Positions 8,734-18,783 are shown, numbered from the stretch's first letter. The stretch: DNA of 40,287 nucleotides from an uncultured Polaromonas sp. (GCA_946479075.1 CAMLDT010000005.1:1-40287); one strand, 5' to 3'. Notes: generated by a model from the sequence alone, not told the origin. Made by a program: numbers and translations.

Positions 8734-10161
8734 TTAACGGGTTTCGCGGTCACGGGTGCGCGATGTGTCGCGCATGCGCGGGTCGGTGCTGGTCAGCGGC
8801 GCACCAGACGTTGCAGGCGCACTGCCCGAAGCACCTGGCAGCTGTGTCGATTCCGTTACGGCCGCTGTGCCATTACCCGATTGCTGCATGATCTTGTCGA
8901 GCGGCAGGTACAACAAGTTGGAACCCTGTTTGGATTCGACCAGCACCTTGGTCACATTTGTATAGACCTGCTGCATGGCGTCCAGGTACATGCGGTCACG
9001 GGTGACCTGCGGGGCCTTCTGGTATTCGGCCAGCACCGAGCGGAAGCGCTGCGCGTCACCTTGGGCCTGCGCCACAATGCGCGCCTTGTAGGCCTCGGAC
9101 TCTTCTTTCAGGCGGGAGGCGGAACCGACGGCACGGGGGATCACGTCATTGGCGTAAGCCTGGGCTTCGTTCTTGGCGCGCTCGCGCTCCTGGCCGGCCT
9201 TGAGCACATCGTCGAAAGAGGCTTGCACCTGCTCGGGAGGACGCACGCCGCTTTGCTGCAGGTTGATACCGACGATTTCGACGCCCACCTTGTAGCGGTC
9301 CAGAATGGTCTGCATCAGCGTGCGCACACGCGGGCCGATCTGATCGCGCTCCTCGGCCAGCGCCGAATCCATCTTCATCTTGCCGACCACTTCGCGCACG
9401 GCGGTTTCGGCGGCCTGCACCACGGCACCGGCCGGGTCCTTGCTCTCGAACAGGTAGGCGCGGGCGTCGTTGAGACGGTACTGAACCGCAAACTTGATTT
9501 CAACGATGTTTTCGTCTTCGGTCAGCATCGCCGACTCGCGCAGGCCGGTGGCCTTGATGATGTTGTCACGCCCGACATCCACCGAGCGGATCTGCGTGAC
9601 CACCACCATCTCATGGCGCTGGATGGGATAAGGCAGGCGCCAGTTGAAGCCGGCGCCGACGGTGGATTTGTACTTGCCGAACTGGGTGATCACCGCCTGC
9701 TGGCCCTCTTGCACGATAAAAAAGCCTGTGCCCAGCCAGATCAGCACGGCCACGGCGGCAATCAGTCCGACGCCAATACCCGCACTTTTCATGTCGGGCT
9801 GGAAGTTGCCCGGACCGCCATTGCCGCCCCCCATGCCCCCGTTGCCGCGCACACGCTGGCCAGGTTTCTTGCTGCCGCCAAACAGGCCGCCCAGTTTGCG
9901 GTTGAAGTCACGCCACAGTTCATCCAGATCAGGCGGTCCCTGGTTGGGCCCCTGGCCCTGAGGCTGCGGGCGGTTGGGTGCCTGCGGCCTGGGTGGTGGC
10001 GGTTCATCACGGCCGGCTTCAGGCTTGCTCTCGTCCGGAGGCGTGTTGTTGTCCTCGTCGCGGCCCCAGCGGGGGTCGTTCAGATTGAACATGCCGCGGG
10101 CGCGTTGCCCAAGTCGGGCCGGCAGTGTCGTCAGCGTCTGTAGCACAGGGTTCAGGTTCAT
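8734..10161 (-). CDS. hflK: HflK, SPFH-domain modulator of FtsH protease
   Basis: A 475-residue partner of HflC. It has a long Pro/Gly/Asn/Arg-rich cytoplasmic N-terminus (about residues 35-122, with PPPPRPQAPNRPQPQ and a GNGGMGGGNGG run), one membrane segment (about 127-150), an SPFH domain beginning VQEGQQAVITQFGKYK, and a helical C-terminal part ending in a disordered S/T/R tail. The ATG at 10161 is the first possible start after an in-frame TAA, but no Shine-Dalgarno sequence lies right before it. Instead GGAG precedes a five-codon ORF whose TGA overlaps this ATG, which suggests coupled translation. hflX ends 42 bases upstream. Confidence 0.95.
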   Translation of the reverse strand: MNLNPVLQTLTTLPARLGQRARGMFNLNDPRWGRDEDNNTPPDESKPEAGRDEPPPPRPQAPNRPQPQGQGPNQGPPDLDELWRDFNRKLGGLFGGSKKPGQRVRGNGGMGGGNGGPGNFQPDMKSAGIGVGLIAAVAVLIWLGTGFFIVQEGQQAVITQFGKYKSTVGAGFNWRLPYPIQRHEMVVVTQIRSVDVGRDNIIKATGLRESAMLTEDENIVEIKFAVQYRLNDARAYLFESKDPAGAVVQAAETAVREVVGKMKMDSALAEERDQIGPRVRTLMQTILDRYKVGVEIVGINLQQSGVRPPEQVQASFDDVLKAGQERERAKNEAQAYANDVIPRAVGSASRLKEESEAYKARIVAQAQGDAQRFRSVLAEYQKAPQVTRDRMYLDAMQQVYTNVTKVLVESKQGSNLLYLPLDKIMQQSGNGTAAVTESTQLPGASGSAPATSGAPLTSTDPRMRDTSRTRDRETR

Positions 10162-10175
10162 GGAATCAGGCTCAT
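10158..10175 (-). promoter_or_regulatory. Five-codon leader ORF (MSLIP) overlapping the hflK start
   Basis: ATG at 10175-10173 is followed by four codons and TGA at 10160-10158. The stop overlaps the hflK ATG as ATGA. GGAG lies 10 bases before the leader ATG, while hflK itself has no nearby ribosome binding site. This arrangement would fit reinitiation or coupling, but the spacing is a little long and translation is unproven. Confidence 0.35.
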
Positions 10176-10203
10176 TTTTTCGTTACTCCGACATTGTGCC
10201 CAA

Positions 10204-11385
10204 TCAGGCGACAGCCTCACTGAATTGCGGGGTATCTTCCGGCGGTGGCAAGGCCGCATGCCGGGCCAGCAACTCGCGCAGCAAGGGCAGGCCTTCCCCG
10301 CTCTGTGCACTGACAAACACCCGCTCGACACGTTTGCCAGTGTCGGAAAACGCGTCCTTGACCTCAAAGCTGTCACTTAGTTGCAGCGGCCAGCGCGACT
10401 TTTCAAGGGCATCGAGCTTGTTGAACACCAGAATCTGCGGCACGTCGGCCGCACCGATTTCCGCCAGCACGCGCTGGACCTGCTCGATTTGTTCCAGATG
10501 GTCCAGATTGGCGCCATCGACCACATGGATCAGCAAGTCGGCGTCGGCCGCCTCCTGCAGCGTTGCAGCAAAAGCGTCAATCAGCCCATGCGGCAGATCG
10601 CGGATAAAGCCGACCGTGTCAGAAAGTGAGACCGAGCGGGCGGCGTCGCCCAGATACAGCTGGCGCGTGGTGGTATCCAGCGTGGCAAACAGCTGGTCGG
10701 CGGCATAGGCACGTGCCTTGACCAGCGCATTGAACAGCGTGGACTTCCCGGCATTGGTATAACCCACCAGGGACACCGCAAAGGCATTGCGCCGTTCGCG
10801 CTGGCGCCGCTGAGTCTGCCGCTGCTTCTTGACCTTGGCCAGCCGTTCCTTGGTGCGCTTGATGGCCTCGCCGATCATGCGCTTGTCGAGCTCGATCTGT
10901 TTCTCACCGGGGCCGCCGCGCACGCCGGCGCCACCGGTTTGGCGTTCCAGGTGGGACCAGCGCCGGACCAGGCGCGTGGACAGGTATTGCAGGCGCGCCA
11001 GTTCCACCTGCAACTTGCCTTCATGGCTGCGCGCACGCTGGCCGAAGATCTCCAAAATCAGCAATGTACGGTCGTTGACCGGCAACTCCAGCACCCGCTC
11101 CAGGTTGCGCTGCTGGGCGGGGCTCAGAGGCTGGTCAAACAGGATCTCGCCGGCACCCGTTTCCAGGGCCAGCATCCTGATTTCATCGGCCTTGCCGCTG
11201 CCAATGAACAGCGCGGCGTCCGGCGCGCGGCGTTTGCACACCACGCGCGCAACGGGCTGTAGCCCGGCAGTCTGGGCCAACAGGCCCAGCTCGACCAGGC
11301 CGGCGTCAAAATGGGGCTCGCCGAGATCAACCCCGACCAGGATGGCCAGGGGCGGCGAAGGCAGGGGTGTATCCAGAGGCCTCAG
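10204..11385 (-). CDS. hflX: GTPase HflX (apparent CTG start overlapping hfq stop)
   Basis: HflX is a GTPase that splits stalled or heat-damaged 70S ribosomes. Seen: the glycine-rich linker [19 protein letters not shown], the G1 loop [20 protein letters not shown] (G3 region) and NKLD (G4). The first ATG/GTG/TTG in frame is TTG at 11280, which would cut off part of the conserved N-terminal domain, because the frame before it reads [15 protein letters not shown] then AGLVELGL, typical HflX sequence. The frame is closed by TGA upstream and has no ATG, GTG or TTG before 11280. A CTG at 11385-11383 overlaps the hfq stop as CTGA and has GGAAAG nine bases before it. I therefore extend the gene to 11385 (393 residues); TTG 11280 (358 residues) is the conservative alternative. 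Confidence 0.9.
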   Translation of the reverse strand: MRPLDTPLPSPPLAILVGVDLGEPHFDAGLVELGLLAQTAGLQPVARVVCKRRAPDAALFIGSGKADEIRMLALETGAGEILFDQPLSPAQQRNLERVLELPVNDRTLLILEIFGQRARSHEGKLQVELARLQYLSTRLVRRWSHLERQTGGAGVRGGPGEKQIELDKRMIGEAIKRTKERLAKVKKQRQTQRRQRERRNAFAVSLVGYTNAGKSTLFNALVKARAYAADQLFATLDTTTRQLYLGDAARSVSLSDTVGFIRDLPHGLIDAFAATLQEAADADLLIHVVDGANLDHLEQIEQVQRVLAEIGAADVPQILVFNKLDALEKSRWPLQLSDSFEVKDAFSDTGKRVERVFVSAQSGEGLPLLRELLARHAALPPPEDTPQFSEAVA

Positions 11386-11633
11386 CTGGCTGGGCTTTCC
11401 GGAGTTTCAGCCGCAGCGAAATTGACCGCACGGCCGGGAACAATGGTCGATATCGCATGCTTGTAAACCATCTGGGTCACGGTATTGCGCAGCAGCACGA
11501 CATATTGATCGAAAGACTCGATCTGGCCCTGAAGTTTGATGCCGTTGACGAGGTAAATCGACACCGGCACATGTTCACGGCGCAAAGTGTTGAGGAAAGG
11601 GTCCTGCAACAGCTGACCTTTGTTATTGCTCAC
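11382..11633 (-). CDS. hfq: RNA chaperone Hfq
   Basis: An 83-residue Hfq, the hexameric ring protein that pairs small RNAs with mRNAs. Start GTG at 11633 gives (M)[20 protein letters not shown], the standard N-terminus; the upstream frame extension ([10 protein letters not shown]...) is not conserved Hfq sequence. Sm1 ([21 protein letters not shown]) and Sm2 ([10 protein letters not shown]) motifs are intact. The C-terminal tail after about residue 68 is short ([13 protein letters not shown]). CGGAAAA lies just upstream of the GTG. der ends 68 bases upstream and hflX starts within the stop codon, a conserved order. Confidence 0.96.
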   Translation of the reverse strand: MSNNKGQLLQDPFLNTLRREHVPVSIYLVNGIKLQGQIESFDQYVVLLRNTVTQMVYKHAISTIVPGRAVNFAAAETPESPAS

Positions 11634-11701
11634 GATATTTTCCGTGTTCAAGAGTTGATAGGACTTCACCTTACCACACGCCATCCGCCGTGAATGCAGG
11701 T

Positions 11702-13045
11702 CTAAGCGGAATCTTTGTCGGCGAAAGGGTTGCTGGACGACTTCATCTGGATGCGCAGCGGCGTGCCGACCAGGTCGAACTCCTTGCGGAAACGCCCTTC
11801 CAGAAAACGCTTGTAGGCATCCGTGACGTGTTCCAGCGAGTTCCCGTGGACGATGATGATGGGTGGATTCATGCCACCCTGGTGCGCATACCGCAGCTTG
11901 GGGCGAAACATGCCCGCGCGCTGCGGACTCTGGAACTGCACCGCTTCGAGCAAAAGCCGGGTCAGCACCGGCGTGGACATCTTGCGGGTGGCGGAGGCAT
12001 GGGCCTGGACGATGGACTTCCAGACCGGGCCCAGCCCCTGGCGCTTGATCGCCGAAATGTTGTGGATGGACGCAAATTTCAGGAAGGACAGGCGCGTTTC
12101 GACGGAGCGCTCCAGGATCTCGCGCTGATAGCTGTCAACGGCGTCCCATTTATTGACGGCCAGCACCACCGCGCGGCCGCTTTCCAGGATGTAACCGGCG
12201 ATGTGGGCGTCCTGGTCGGTCACGCCCTGAGTGGCGTCCAGCAGCAGCAGCACCACATTGGCGCTTTCGATGGCCTGCAGGGTCTTGACCACCGAAAACT
12301 TCTCGATGGCCTCAAACACCTTGCCCTTGCGGCGCAGGCCGGCGGTATCGATCAGCTCGAAGCGCTGGCCGGCTTTCTCGAAGGGCACCGAGATCGCGTC
12401 ACGGGTCGTGCCAGGCTGGTCAAAGGCCACCAGCCGCTCTTCGCCCAGCCAGGTGTTGATCAGGGTCGATTTGCCCACATTGGGCCTGCCGGCAACCGCC
12501 AGCTTGATGACCGAAGGATCTCCCGGCTCCCCCTCCTCGTCCGGGTCCGGCAGGTTGAGCGGCGCGAGGGCCATTTCCACCAGCGTTCGCATGCCCTGGC
12601 CATGGGAGGCGGACACGGCGAGGACCTCGCCCAGACCCAGCTCAAAAAACTCGGACAGTTGCACCCCTTCGGTCATGCCTTCGGCCTTGTTGGCCGTCAG
12701 CACCGTCGGTTTGCCCAGTTTGCGCAGGTAGCGGGCGATTTCATGGTCCTGGGCGTTGACGCCGGCGCGGGCATCCACCACAAACACCACCACATCGGCT
12801 TCCGCCACCGCCTGGCGGGTCTGCTTGGCCATTTCCTTGTAAATGCCGTCGATGGCCTTGGGCTCGAAGCCGCCGGTGTCGATGACGATGAATTCCTGTG
12901 CCCCGAGCCGGCCGTTGCCGTAATGCCGGTCCCGCGTCAGACCGGCGTAGTCGGCCACGATCGCATCACGCGACTTGGTCAGCCGGTTAAAAATCGTCGA
13001 TTTGCCCACATTGGGGCGACCGACCAGAGCGATAACAGGTTTCAC
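11702..13045 (-). CDS. der: Ribosome biogenesis GTPase Der (EngA)
   Basis: A 447-residue protein with two tandem GTPase domains, needed for assembly of the 50S ribosomal subunit. The first G1 loop (GRPNVGKST) starts at residue 9 and the second GRPNVGKST at about residue 187, each followed by a DTAG or DTGG switch region and an NK(A/W)(E/D) base-recognition motif. A C-terminal KH-like domain follows (to about 447). GTG at 13045 is chosen because [12 protein letters not shown] is the family N-terminus; the longer frame to 13129 runs back through a repeat and is rejected. It follows bamB in the conserved bamB-der-hfq order. Confidence 0.96.
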   Translation of the reverse strand: MKPVIALVGRPNVGKSTIFNRLTKSRDAIVADYAGLTRDRHYGNGRLGAQEFIVIDTGGFEPKAIDGIYKEMAKQTRQAVAEADVVVFVVDARAGVNAQDHEIARYLRKLGKPTVLTANKAEGMTEGVQLSEFFELGLGEVLAVSASHGQGMRTLVEMALAPLNLPDPDEEGEPGDPSVIKLAVAGRPNVGKSTLINTWLGEERLVAFDQPGTTRDAISVPFEKAGQRFELIDTAGLRRKGKVFEAIEKFSVVKTLQAIESANVVLLLLDATQGVTDQDAHIAGYILESGRAVVLAVNKWDAVDSYQREILERSVETRLSFLKFASIHNISAIKRQGLGPVWKSIVQAHASATRKMSTPVLTRLLLEAVQFQSPQRAGMFRPKLRYAHQGGMNPPIIIVHGNSLEHVTDAYKRFLEGRFRKEFDLVGTPLRIQMKSSSNPFADKDSA

Positions 13046-13077
13046 ACGCAGGCATTCAAGAGAGGCAGGCAATTTTC

Positions 13078-13150
13078 CGCCGGACCGCCCCAAGGGAAAC
13101 GAGACCCCTCGGGGGGCAGCGAAGTACACATGATGACGAGCGTGGCGGCC
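13078..13150. repeat. Repeat family 2, copy 1 (bamB-der gap)
   Basis: It reads gaccgccccaaggg, then ctcggggggcagcgaag, then cgagcgtggcgg. The same succession of blocks occurs at 20757-20832. The first two blocks can pair (CCGCCCC with GGGG-rich sequence), so the minus-strand RNA between bamB and der probably folds. No T-run follows, so it is not a classic terminator. Confidence 0.5.
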
Positions 13151-13155
13151 AAGAT

Positions 13156-14322
13156 TTACTCGGGAGCGAAGCCGTACACAGCGCCTGAGCGCGTCACGGC
13201 GATCAGGGTGTTGGCCGCCAGCACCGGCGAGGCTGCGACGGGCGAGCCGTCGGTACTCAGGCGGTTCATCAACGAGCCATCGGTGCGCGACAGCAGGTGC
13301 ACAAACCCTGCCGAGTCGCCGATGGCAATGGAGCGCCCCACCACCAAGGGGGATGTCAGGTTGCGGTAACGCAGGCGGTCGGTGTTCCAGGCGCTTTCAC
13401 CATCGGCGCGGCGCCAGGCCAGCACCTTGCCATCCGCCTCGGTGCCGAACACCAGGCTATCGTCGCCATCCAGGCCCTGTGCACCATTGGCAGGCTTGCT
13501 CCACAGCAGGGTGCCGCGGGCCGCATCCACACAGCCGACGCTGGCCTGAAAAGCACGGGCACAGACCGTGTTGCCGTTGCGGCTCACGGTGCCGACGAGG
13601 TCGACCAGGCGCTCCACATCATTGATACCGCGCGGCGACGCAATGGGGGCTTCCCAGCGGATGCTGCCATTGAGCGGGTTCAGCCCGGTCAGCCGCCCGG
13701 CCAGGCCCACGACCAGGGTGTCACCCACAGCCAGCATCACGCCGGACTGGCGCAACACCAGAGGTTCGCTGGGCCGCTGCTGGGTCCAGATCTTGCGGCC
13801 GCTCTGGCCGTCAAAGGCGTTGACCGACCGGTCCGCCGCGAGCACAAACACCCGCCCACCCGCCACAAAGGGCGAACTGAAGGCTTGCGCCGCCAGCTTC
13901 TGGCGCCAGATCTCGCGGCCACCGGCCAGCGCCACCACCTCGTTGGCACGTGTGACCACTGCCGCGAGCTTGCCGTCGCTGCCGACACCCGCGGCAATCG
14001 GTGTGCCGATGTTGGTGCGCCAGAGGTCCCGGCCGGTGCGCGCATCCAGCGAGGCCACGGTGCCATCGGTGCTCGCCACCACCACCGCGTCACCCGCCAC
14101 ATCGACTTCCAGCGGGAAACTCACCTCGCCAATGCGGGCGGTCCAGGCTTGCCGAACCGGCACCAATGCGACCACCGGCTGCAGTTCGGCCGGTTGAGGC
14201 TTCTTCACAGAGCTGCCGAAAAAGCCGCTGAACATTGAGCAACCGGACAACATTGCTACTAAAACAATAGCTGCCGGCGCTTTACCGACGTGGGCCAGAG
14301 GCCTAAAAGACTTGAGAATCAC
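13156..14322 (-). CDS. bamB: Outer-membrane assembly lipoprotein BamB
   Basis: A 388-residue lipoprotein of the BAM complex that inserts beta-barrel proteins into the outer membrane. Signal peptide with lipobox LSGC (cysteine 28), followed by an eight-bladed PQQ/WD-like propeller whose repeats are visible as [53 protein letters not shown] and GSIRWEAP. The GTG at 14322 overlaps the stop of the preceding yfgM-like gene as GTGA, indicating coupled translation. The signal-peptide part lies inside a family-1 repeat copy (14253-14315). bamD is at 24965. Confidence 0.95.
   Translation of the reverse strand: MILKSFRPLAHVGKAPAAIVLVAMLSGCSMFSGFFGSSVKKPQPAELQPVVALVPVRQAWTARIGEVSFPLEVDVAGDAVVVASTDGTVASLDARTGRDLWRTNIGTPIAAGVGSDGKLAAVVTRANEVVALAGGREIWRQKLAAQAFSSPFVAGGRVFVLAADRSVNAFDGQSGRKIWTQQRPSEPLVLRQSGVMLAVGDTLVVGLAGRLTGLNPLNGSIRWEAPIASPRGINDVERLVDLVGTVSRNGNTVCARAFQASVGCVDAARGTLLWSKPANGAQGLDGDDSLVFGTEADGKVLAWRRADGESAWNTDRLRYRNLTSPLVVGRSIAIGDSAGFVHLLSRTDGSLMNRLSTDGSPVAASPVLAANTLIAVTRSGAVYGFAPE
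14253..14315 (+). repeat. Dispersed repeat family 1, copy E, inside the bamB signal-peptide region
   Basis: It contains ttgctactaaaacaatagct, gccggcgctt, gtgggccagaggcctaaaag, the same block order as copies A-D. It encodes, on the minus strand, about residues 3-24 of BamB, that is most of the signal peptide. Confidence 0.6.
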
Positions 14323-15029
14323 GGCTTCACCTCCGGAGCGGACGCGGGAGAAACTGCAGCATTTGCAGCAGGAACGGACATGGCGGCAGACGGATTGACG
14401 CCGAGCGCATTGAGCTTGACCTCGACCAGGCGCCGGTATTCGGTGCGCTCGTCCATGCCTTTGTAGGCTTTTTCGTATTCAGACCGGGCCTCGGCTTTTT
14501 TGCCCTGCGCAGCAAACACATCCCCGCGCCGGTCGGCCACCAATGCGGCAAATTCCGTGGGGAAGGTGCCTGAAAGCTGCTGGAGTGCCTCGTCATACGC
14601 CTTCGCTTCAAGCAGCACGCCCGCCAGACGCAGTTTGGCAATCGCCTGGTAGCCGGCATCAGAGCTTTTACCGGCCACCCAGGTCAATGCGGCCTTGGCG
14701 CCGTCCACGTTGCCCTTGTCGTAGTAGGTCTTCGCGGCGAGCAATCCGGCCTGTTGCGCAAAGGCCGTCCCGCCAAACTTGTCCTTCATGTCTCCCAGCG
14801 CCCGGTCCAGCCGGCTGGTATCGCCCGACGCAGCCGCACGCTCCACCTCGTCGTACATGACGGCGGCCTGCGCCTGCTGCTTGCGCTCCCAGTACTGGTA
14901 GCCATTCCACGCCGCAAAGCTGCCCAAAATGGCAATCAGCGCCCACGTGATGAAGTTGCCGTACTGCTTCCAGAAGTGCTTGAGCTCGTCAAGCTGCTCC
15001 TGTTCTTCCAAATCGAGATGTTTTGCCAT
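14319..15029 (-). CDS. YfgM-like tetratricopeptide membrane protein
   Basis: A 236-residue protein: short acidic cytoplasmic N-terminus (MAKHLDLEEQEQLDELKHFW), one membrane helix (about residues 24-42), then TPR-like helices (AKTYYDKGNVDGAKAALTWV, AGVLLEAKAYDEALQQL, YEKAYKG) in the periplasm. This is the layout of the YfgM/YfgC-type tetratricopeptide family, which in E. coli contacts the Sec translocon and periplasmic chaperones. ATG at 15029 is preceded by AAGAAG at good spacing; the frame extends further but without family similarity. It lies between hisS and bamB, its usual place, and overlaps bamB by 4 bases. The role in this organism is inferred from E. coli. Confidence 0.88.
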   Translation of the reverse strand: MAKHLDLEEQEQLDELKHFWKQYGNFITWALIAILGSFAAWNGYQYWERKQQAQAAVMYDEVERAAASGDTSRLDRALGDMKDKFGGTAFAQQAGLLAAKTYYDKGNVDGAKAALTWVAGKSSDAGYQAIAKLRLAGVLLEAKAYDEALQQLSGTFPTEFAALVADRRGDVFAAQGKKAEARSEYEKAYKGMDERTEYRRLVEVKLNALGVNPSAAMSVPAANAAVSPASAPEVKP

Positions 15030-15100
15030 AAAGCGCTTCTTGTTCTGTCCGGTGATGTGTGTTGATGCCTCAACAAGGAGTGTCGATTGTAGGCGGCGTG

Positions 15101-16414
15101 TCAGCGGCCGCTGCGCAAGCCCGGGGCCCAGGCGGCGATGTCGTCCAGCGGCTGCAGCACCTGGGCCTGCGCGGCGTCGCTTGCGCCGGCCCGCAAGGCC
15201 TTGACGGCCACCTGCCCGGCAGCCAGTTCGGTGTCGCCAAAAATCAGCGCAAAGCGCGCCCCGCTTCCATCCGCCTTTTTGAACTGGGACTTCATACTGC
15301 CCATGCCATCGGCTGTACCCGCATGCATCTGCACACTGACCCCGGCAGCGCGCAAGGCCTGCAGCGCGCGCGAAGCCACGGGCCAGGCCGCGGCATCGGG
15401 AATGATGGCGTAGGCATCCGGTGTGGGGCCCTCGATGGCCGCGCCCTGCTCCCGGACCAGCTCCAGCACCCGCTCGACGCCCAGCGCCCAGCCGACGGCC
15501 GGCGCCGCCTTGCCGCCCATTTGTTCGATGAGATAGTCGTAGCGGCCGCCCGCGCAAATCGTGCCCTGGGCACCCAGGCGGTCGGTCACGAACTCGAAGA
15601 CCGTCAGGTTGTAGTAGTCGAGACCGCGCACCAGCCGGTGATTGAGGGTCCAGGGCACGGCATTGGCATCAAGGATGGCCTTCAGGCCCTCGAAGTGTGC
15701 GAGCGATTCGGCACCCAGAAAATCGAGCAGCCGCGGCGCGCTGTCCACCACGGCCTTCATGGCCGGATTTTTGGTGTCGAGAATGCGCAGCGGATTGCTG
15801 TGAAGCCGCCGGCGCGCCTCCTCGTCCAGCAGGTCTGCATGTTTTTCAAGATGGGCAATCAACTGCGCGCGGTGTGCTGCACGTTCGGCGGGCTGGCCCA
15901 GGCTGTTGATCTCCAGCCGCCAGTCGTTCAGGCCCAGTTCTTTCCAGAGCGCCGCAGCAAGGAGAATCAGTTCGGCATCGACATCCGGGCCGGCAAAGCC
16001 CAGCGCCTCGGCACCAATCTGGTGGAACTGCCGGTACCGGCCGCGCTGCGGCCGCTCGCGGCGAAACATCGGCCCCATGTAATACAGCCGTTTGCCGCCC
16101 TCGTACAACAGGTTGTGCTCGGTCACGGCGCGCACCACGCTGGCGGTGTTTTCCGGCCGCATGGTCAGATGATCGTGTTTGCCATCCTTGTCGGCGCGGT
16201 CGTCGAAAGAATACATTTCCTTTTCCACGATGTCGGTGACCTCACCGATGCCGCGTACAAACAGCTGGGTGTGCTCCAGGATGGGCGTGCGGATGTTGCG
16301 GTAGGCGTAGCGCCCCATCAGCGAGCGGACCTTGTCTTCCAGCCATTCCCAGCGCGCCGAGTCGGGCGGCAATATGTCGTTCATGCCTTTGACGGCAGTC
16401 AATTTTTCAGCCAT
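15101..16414 (-). CDS. hisS: Histidyl-tRNA synthetase
   Basis: A 437-residue class II aminoacyl-tRNA synthetase that charges tRNA-His. Seen: N-terminal [15 protein letters not shown], motif 2 ([19 protein letters not shown]), the histidine-specific motif [12 protein letters not shown], motif 3 region [14 protein letters not shown] with [14 protein letters not shown], and a C-terminal anticodon-binding domain. It is 9 bases downstream of ispG and 71 bases upstream of the yfgM-like gene on the same strand. The related hisZ at 6300-7514 lacks these catalytic motifs, so this is the charging enzyme. Confidence 0.97.
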   Translation of the reverse strand: MAEKLTAVKGMNDILPPDSARWEWLEDKVRSLMGRYAYRNIRTPILEHTQLFVRGIGEVTDIVEKEMYSFDDRADKDGKHDHLTMRPENTASVVRAVTEHNLLYEGGKRLYYMGPMFRRERPQRGRYRQFHQIGAEALGFAGPDVDAELILLAAALWKELGLNDWRLEINSLGQPAERAAHRAQLIAHLEKHADLLDEEARRRLHSNPLRILDTKNPAMKAVVDSAPRLLDFLGAESLAHFEGLKAILDANAVPWTLNHRLVRGLDYYNLTVFEFVTDRLGAQGTICAGGRYDYLIEQMGGKAAPAVGWALGVERVLELVREQGAAIEGPTPDAYAIIPDAAAWPVASRALQALRAAGVSVQMHAGTADGMGSMKSQFKKADGSGARFALIFGDTELAAGQVAVKALRAGASDAAQAQVLQPLDDIAAWAPGLRSGR

Positions 16415-16423
16415 GGAATCTTT

Positions 16424-17704
16424 TCAGGCGACCTGGGCGACGGAAGCCGTGCCAAAGCGCTTTTCAATGTAGGTTTCGACGAGCTGGTGAAACTCGGCAG
16501 CGATGTTGTCGCCGCGCAGGGTCAGGGCCTTCTCGCCGTCAATATAGACCGGCGCGGCGGGCGCCTCGCCGGTGCCCGGCAGGCTGATGCCGATGTCGGC
16601 ATGTTTGCTTTCGCCCGGGCCGTTGACGATGCAGCCCATGACGGCCACTTTCATCTTCTCGACCCCGGGGTATTTTTCACGCCAGACCGGCATCTGGGCG
16701 CGCAGGTAGTCATCGATCTCCTTGGCCAGTACCTGGAAGGTGGTGCTGGTGGTGCGGCCGCAACCCGGGCAGGCCGTGACACTGGGCACAAAGCTGCGCA
16801 GGCCCAGCGATTGAAGAATCTCGGAGGCGATCACCACTTCCTGGGTACGCGACTCGCCCGGTTGCGGCGTCAGTGACACGCGGATGGTGTCACCAATGCC
16901 TTCCTGCAGCAGGATACCGAGAACCACAGCGGAAGCCACCGTCCCTTTGGTGCCCATGCCGGCTTCTGTCAGGCCCAGATGCAGGGCGTAGCGCGAGCGT
17001 CTGGACAGCTCGCGATAGACGGAGATCAGGTCCTGCACGCCGCTGACCTTGCAGGACAGGATGATCTGGTTTTTATCCATGCCCATCTGCTCGGCCAGCA
17101 CGGCGGAGTCGATGGCCGAGGTGATCAGCGCCTCATACATCACCTGTTTGGCGTCCCAGGGCTGGGCCCGGCGGCTGTTGTCGTCCATCAGGCCCGCCAG
17201 CAGCTCCTGATCCAGGCTGCCCCAGTTGACACCGATGCGCACGGGCTTGTTCCAGCGCATGGCCGCCTCGATCATCTGTCCGAATTGCCGGTCATGCTTG
17301 TCACCCTTGCCCACGTTGCCGGGGTTGATGCGGTATTTCGACAAGGCCTCGGCGCAGGCCGGGTAGTCGGTCAGCAAGCGATGGCCGTTGTAGTGAAAAT
17401 CGCCGATCAGCGGCACATCGACGCCCATGCGATCAAGCTGTTCACGCACATACGGCACGGCCTGGGCCGCTTCGGGCGTGTTGACGGTGATGCGAACCAT
17501 CTCCGAGCCGGCGAGCGCCAGCTCTTTGACCTGGATCGCGGTGCCAATCGCATCGACGGTATCGGTGTTCGTCATCGACTGCACGCGCACCGGCGCGTCG
17601 CCGCCCACAGTGACCACGCGCGAGCCCCACACCACGCGCGCCTGCAAGGACGTGCGCGGCCTGGGCGCTGCCGATTCGATCGGTAAACAAGAGGTCTCGG
17701 CCAC
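16424..17704 (-). CDS. ispG: (E)-4-hydroxy-3-methylbut-2-enyl-diphosphate synthase IspG
   Basis: A 426-residue 4Fe-4S enzyme of the MEP isoprenoid pathway, which reduces methylerythritol cyclodiphosphate to HMBPP. Seen: VQSMTNTDT, the IGDFHYNGH segment, [26 protein letters not shown], and the cluster cysteines in TACPGCGRT and in [14 protein letters not shown] at 17704 is chosen: it overlaps the TAG of the rodZ-like gene by one base, and GAGGTG lies five bases before it. The frame stays open far upstream but only as a shadow of that gene. ATP-independent, it uses flavodoxin or ferredoxin as donor in related bacteria. Confidence 0.96.
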   Translation of the reverse strand: MAETSCLPIESAAPRPRTSLQARVVWGSRVVTVGGDAPVRVQSMTNTDTVDAIGTAIQVKELALAGSEMVRITVNTPEAAQAVPYVREQLDRMGVDVPLIGDFHYNGHRLLTDYPACAEALSKYRINPGNVGKGDKHDRQFGQMIEAAMRWNKPVRIGVNWGSLDQELLAGLMDDNSRRAQPWDAKQVMYEALITSAIDSAVLAEQMGMDKNQIILSCKVSGVQDLISVYRELSRRSRYALHLGLTEAGMGTKGTVASAVVLGILLQEGIGDTIRVSLTPQPGESRTQEVVIASEILQSLGLRSFVPSVTACPGCGRTTSTTFQVLAKEIDDYLRAQMPVWREKYPGVEKMKVAVMGCIVNGPGESKHADIGISLPGTGEAPAAPVYIDGEKALTLRGDNIAAEFHQLVETYIEKRFGTASVAQVA

Positions 17705-18783
17705 TACTTCACCTCGAAACGTGCAACATTGTCCTTGCTGACGGCGCCCAAGTCGAAAGGCCGGCCACGCACCTGAACCTGGGTGGCGTCCACGCGGCCC
17801 ACCACGGCGGCCAGCGGCAGGGCGCCCGACGCACCAGCTGCCTCCCCGGCGGCCAGCGTACGGCGCAATACCACCACACCCTTGGCGTCGGTGACCTCCA
17901 CCCAGGATTCCGCTTTGGCCGTGAACACGATGATCCCGGCGGCTGACGGGGCCGCTGGCGACGCGGGACTGGACGGCAGCGCAGGAGCCACCGGAGCGCT
18001 GGCGGCGGTTGCTGGCAAAGCTGCAAGCGCCGCCACGCCGGGTGCGGGGGGCGCGGCGGCCCGGGCCGCCCGCGCCGCCCCCCCCGGCGGGGGGGGGGGG
18101 TTGGCCGCGGCCGCCGCGCGCGCCGCCACGCCGGGTGTAGCCGGACCAGCGTCGGTGGCAGTCACCGGACTGTCGGCCACGCCGGAAGCCATAGGCTGGG
18201 CCGCTTCCTGTGCGGGTGAAGCCGCGACTGGGGGCGGGTTTGCCGGCGTATTCTCTGCAAGGATGACAGGCGCGGATTCGGCGCCACTTTGAACGGCCAT
18301 GTTTTGCTGCTGAACAGCGGGCAGCAGGATCAGCACCAAGGCCCCGAGCAGCAAAAGCAGGCCCGCCAGAACCGCAGGACGGGACACCTGTGCCCACAGC
18401 GATGGGCCCGGCCCGTCGCTTGGAGACCGGAACGGTGCGTTGATGCTGGTGTGCTGGTAGTCGAGACGGGGTTTGCCGGTCTGCGGCAAGAGCGCCAGCA
18501 CCTCGGTGCTGTCAATCTTCAGGGTGCGGCAGACGCTGGATGCCAGCGCCCGCACAAAAACCGCATCGGGCAGCAAATCCAGCCGGTCGGCTTCGAGGGC
18601 TTCGAGTTTTTTGACCGGCACTTTCAGCGCCACGGCCAGGGCGGCAATATGCAGGCCGGCCGCTTCGCGGGCCTGCCTCAGCAGCGATCCGGCGGTCTGA
18701 GGCACGGCCGACGCATCGTCATGCACCAGGTCCTGCTGCGGCAAGGCCGAACCCGGGGCCGACGCGTCCTCGAAATCACTCAT
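17704..18783 (-). CDS. rodZ: RodZ-like helix-turn-helix membrane protein
   Basis: A 359-residue RodZ-type protein: a cytoplasmic Cro/CI-like helix-turn-helix (about residues 30-90, [17 protein letters not shown] with [11 protein letters not shown]), one membrane helix (about 136-156), a long A/P-rich periplasmic linker, and a C-terminal DUF4115 beta domain (about 285-359, [20 protein letters not shown]). RodZ links MreB filaments to the cell-wall elongation machinery. ATG 18783 overlaps the pilW stop by 8 bases and has GGGGG close before it. The linker contains a 12-base G run (C on the coding strand) encoding PPPPP and lies between two perfect 18-bp direct repeats, both of which keep the frame. 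The symbol follows domain layout; sequence identity to E. coli RodZ is low. Confidence 0.85.
   Translation of the reverse strand: MSDFEDASAPGSALPQQDLVHDDASAVPQTAGSLLRQAREAAGLHIAALAVALKVPVKKLEALEADRLDLLPDAVFVRALASSVCRTLKIDSTEVLALLPQTGKPRLDYQHTSINAPFRSPSDGPGPSLWAQVSRPAVLAGLLLLLGALVLILLPAVQQQNMAVQSGAESAPVILAENTPANPPPVAASPAQEAAQPMASGVADSPVTATDAGPATPGVAARAAAAANPPPPPGGAARAARAAAPPAPGVAALAALPATAASAPVAPALPSSPASPAAPSAAGIIVFTAKAESWVEVTDAKGVVVLRRTLAAGEAAGASGALPLAAVVGRVDATQVQVRGRPFDLGAVSKDNVARFEVK
18027..18137. repeat. 18-bp direct repeats flanking a 12-G tract within the rodZ-like gene
   Basis: The 18-mer gcgccgccacgccgggtg occurs exactly at 18027-18044 and at 18120-18137, 93 bases (31 codons) apart. 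Between them are eight Cs (18078-18085) and twelve Gs (18089-18100). Recombination between the repeats would remove 31 codons in frame; slippage in the G tract would shift the frame. Confidence 0.85.

Noticed and set aside
17705..18397. N-terminal extension of IspG
   Set aside because: The frame is open only because it shadows the rodZ-like gene; GTG 17704 has a good ribosome binding site and a one-base overlap with that gene.
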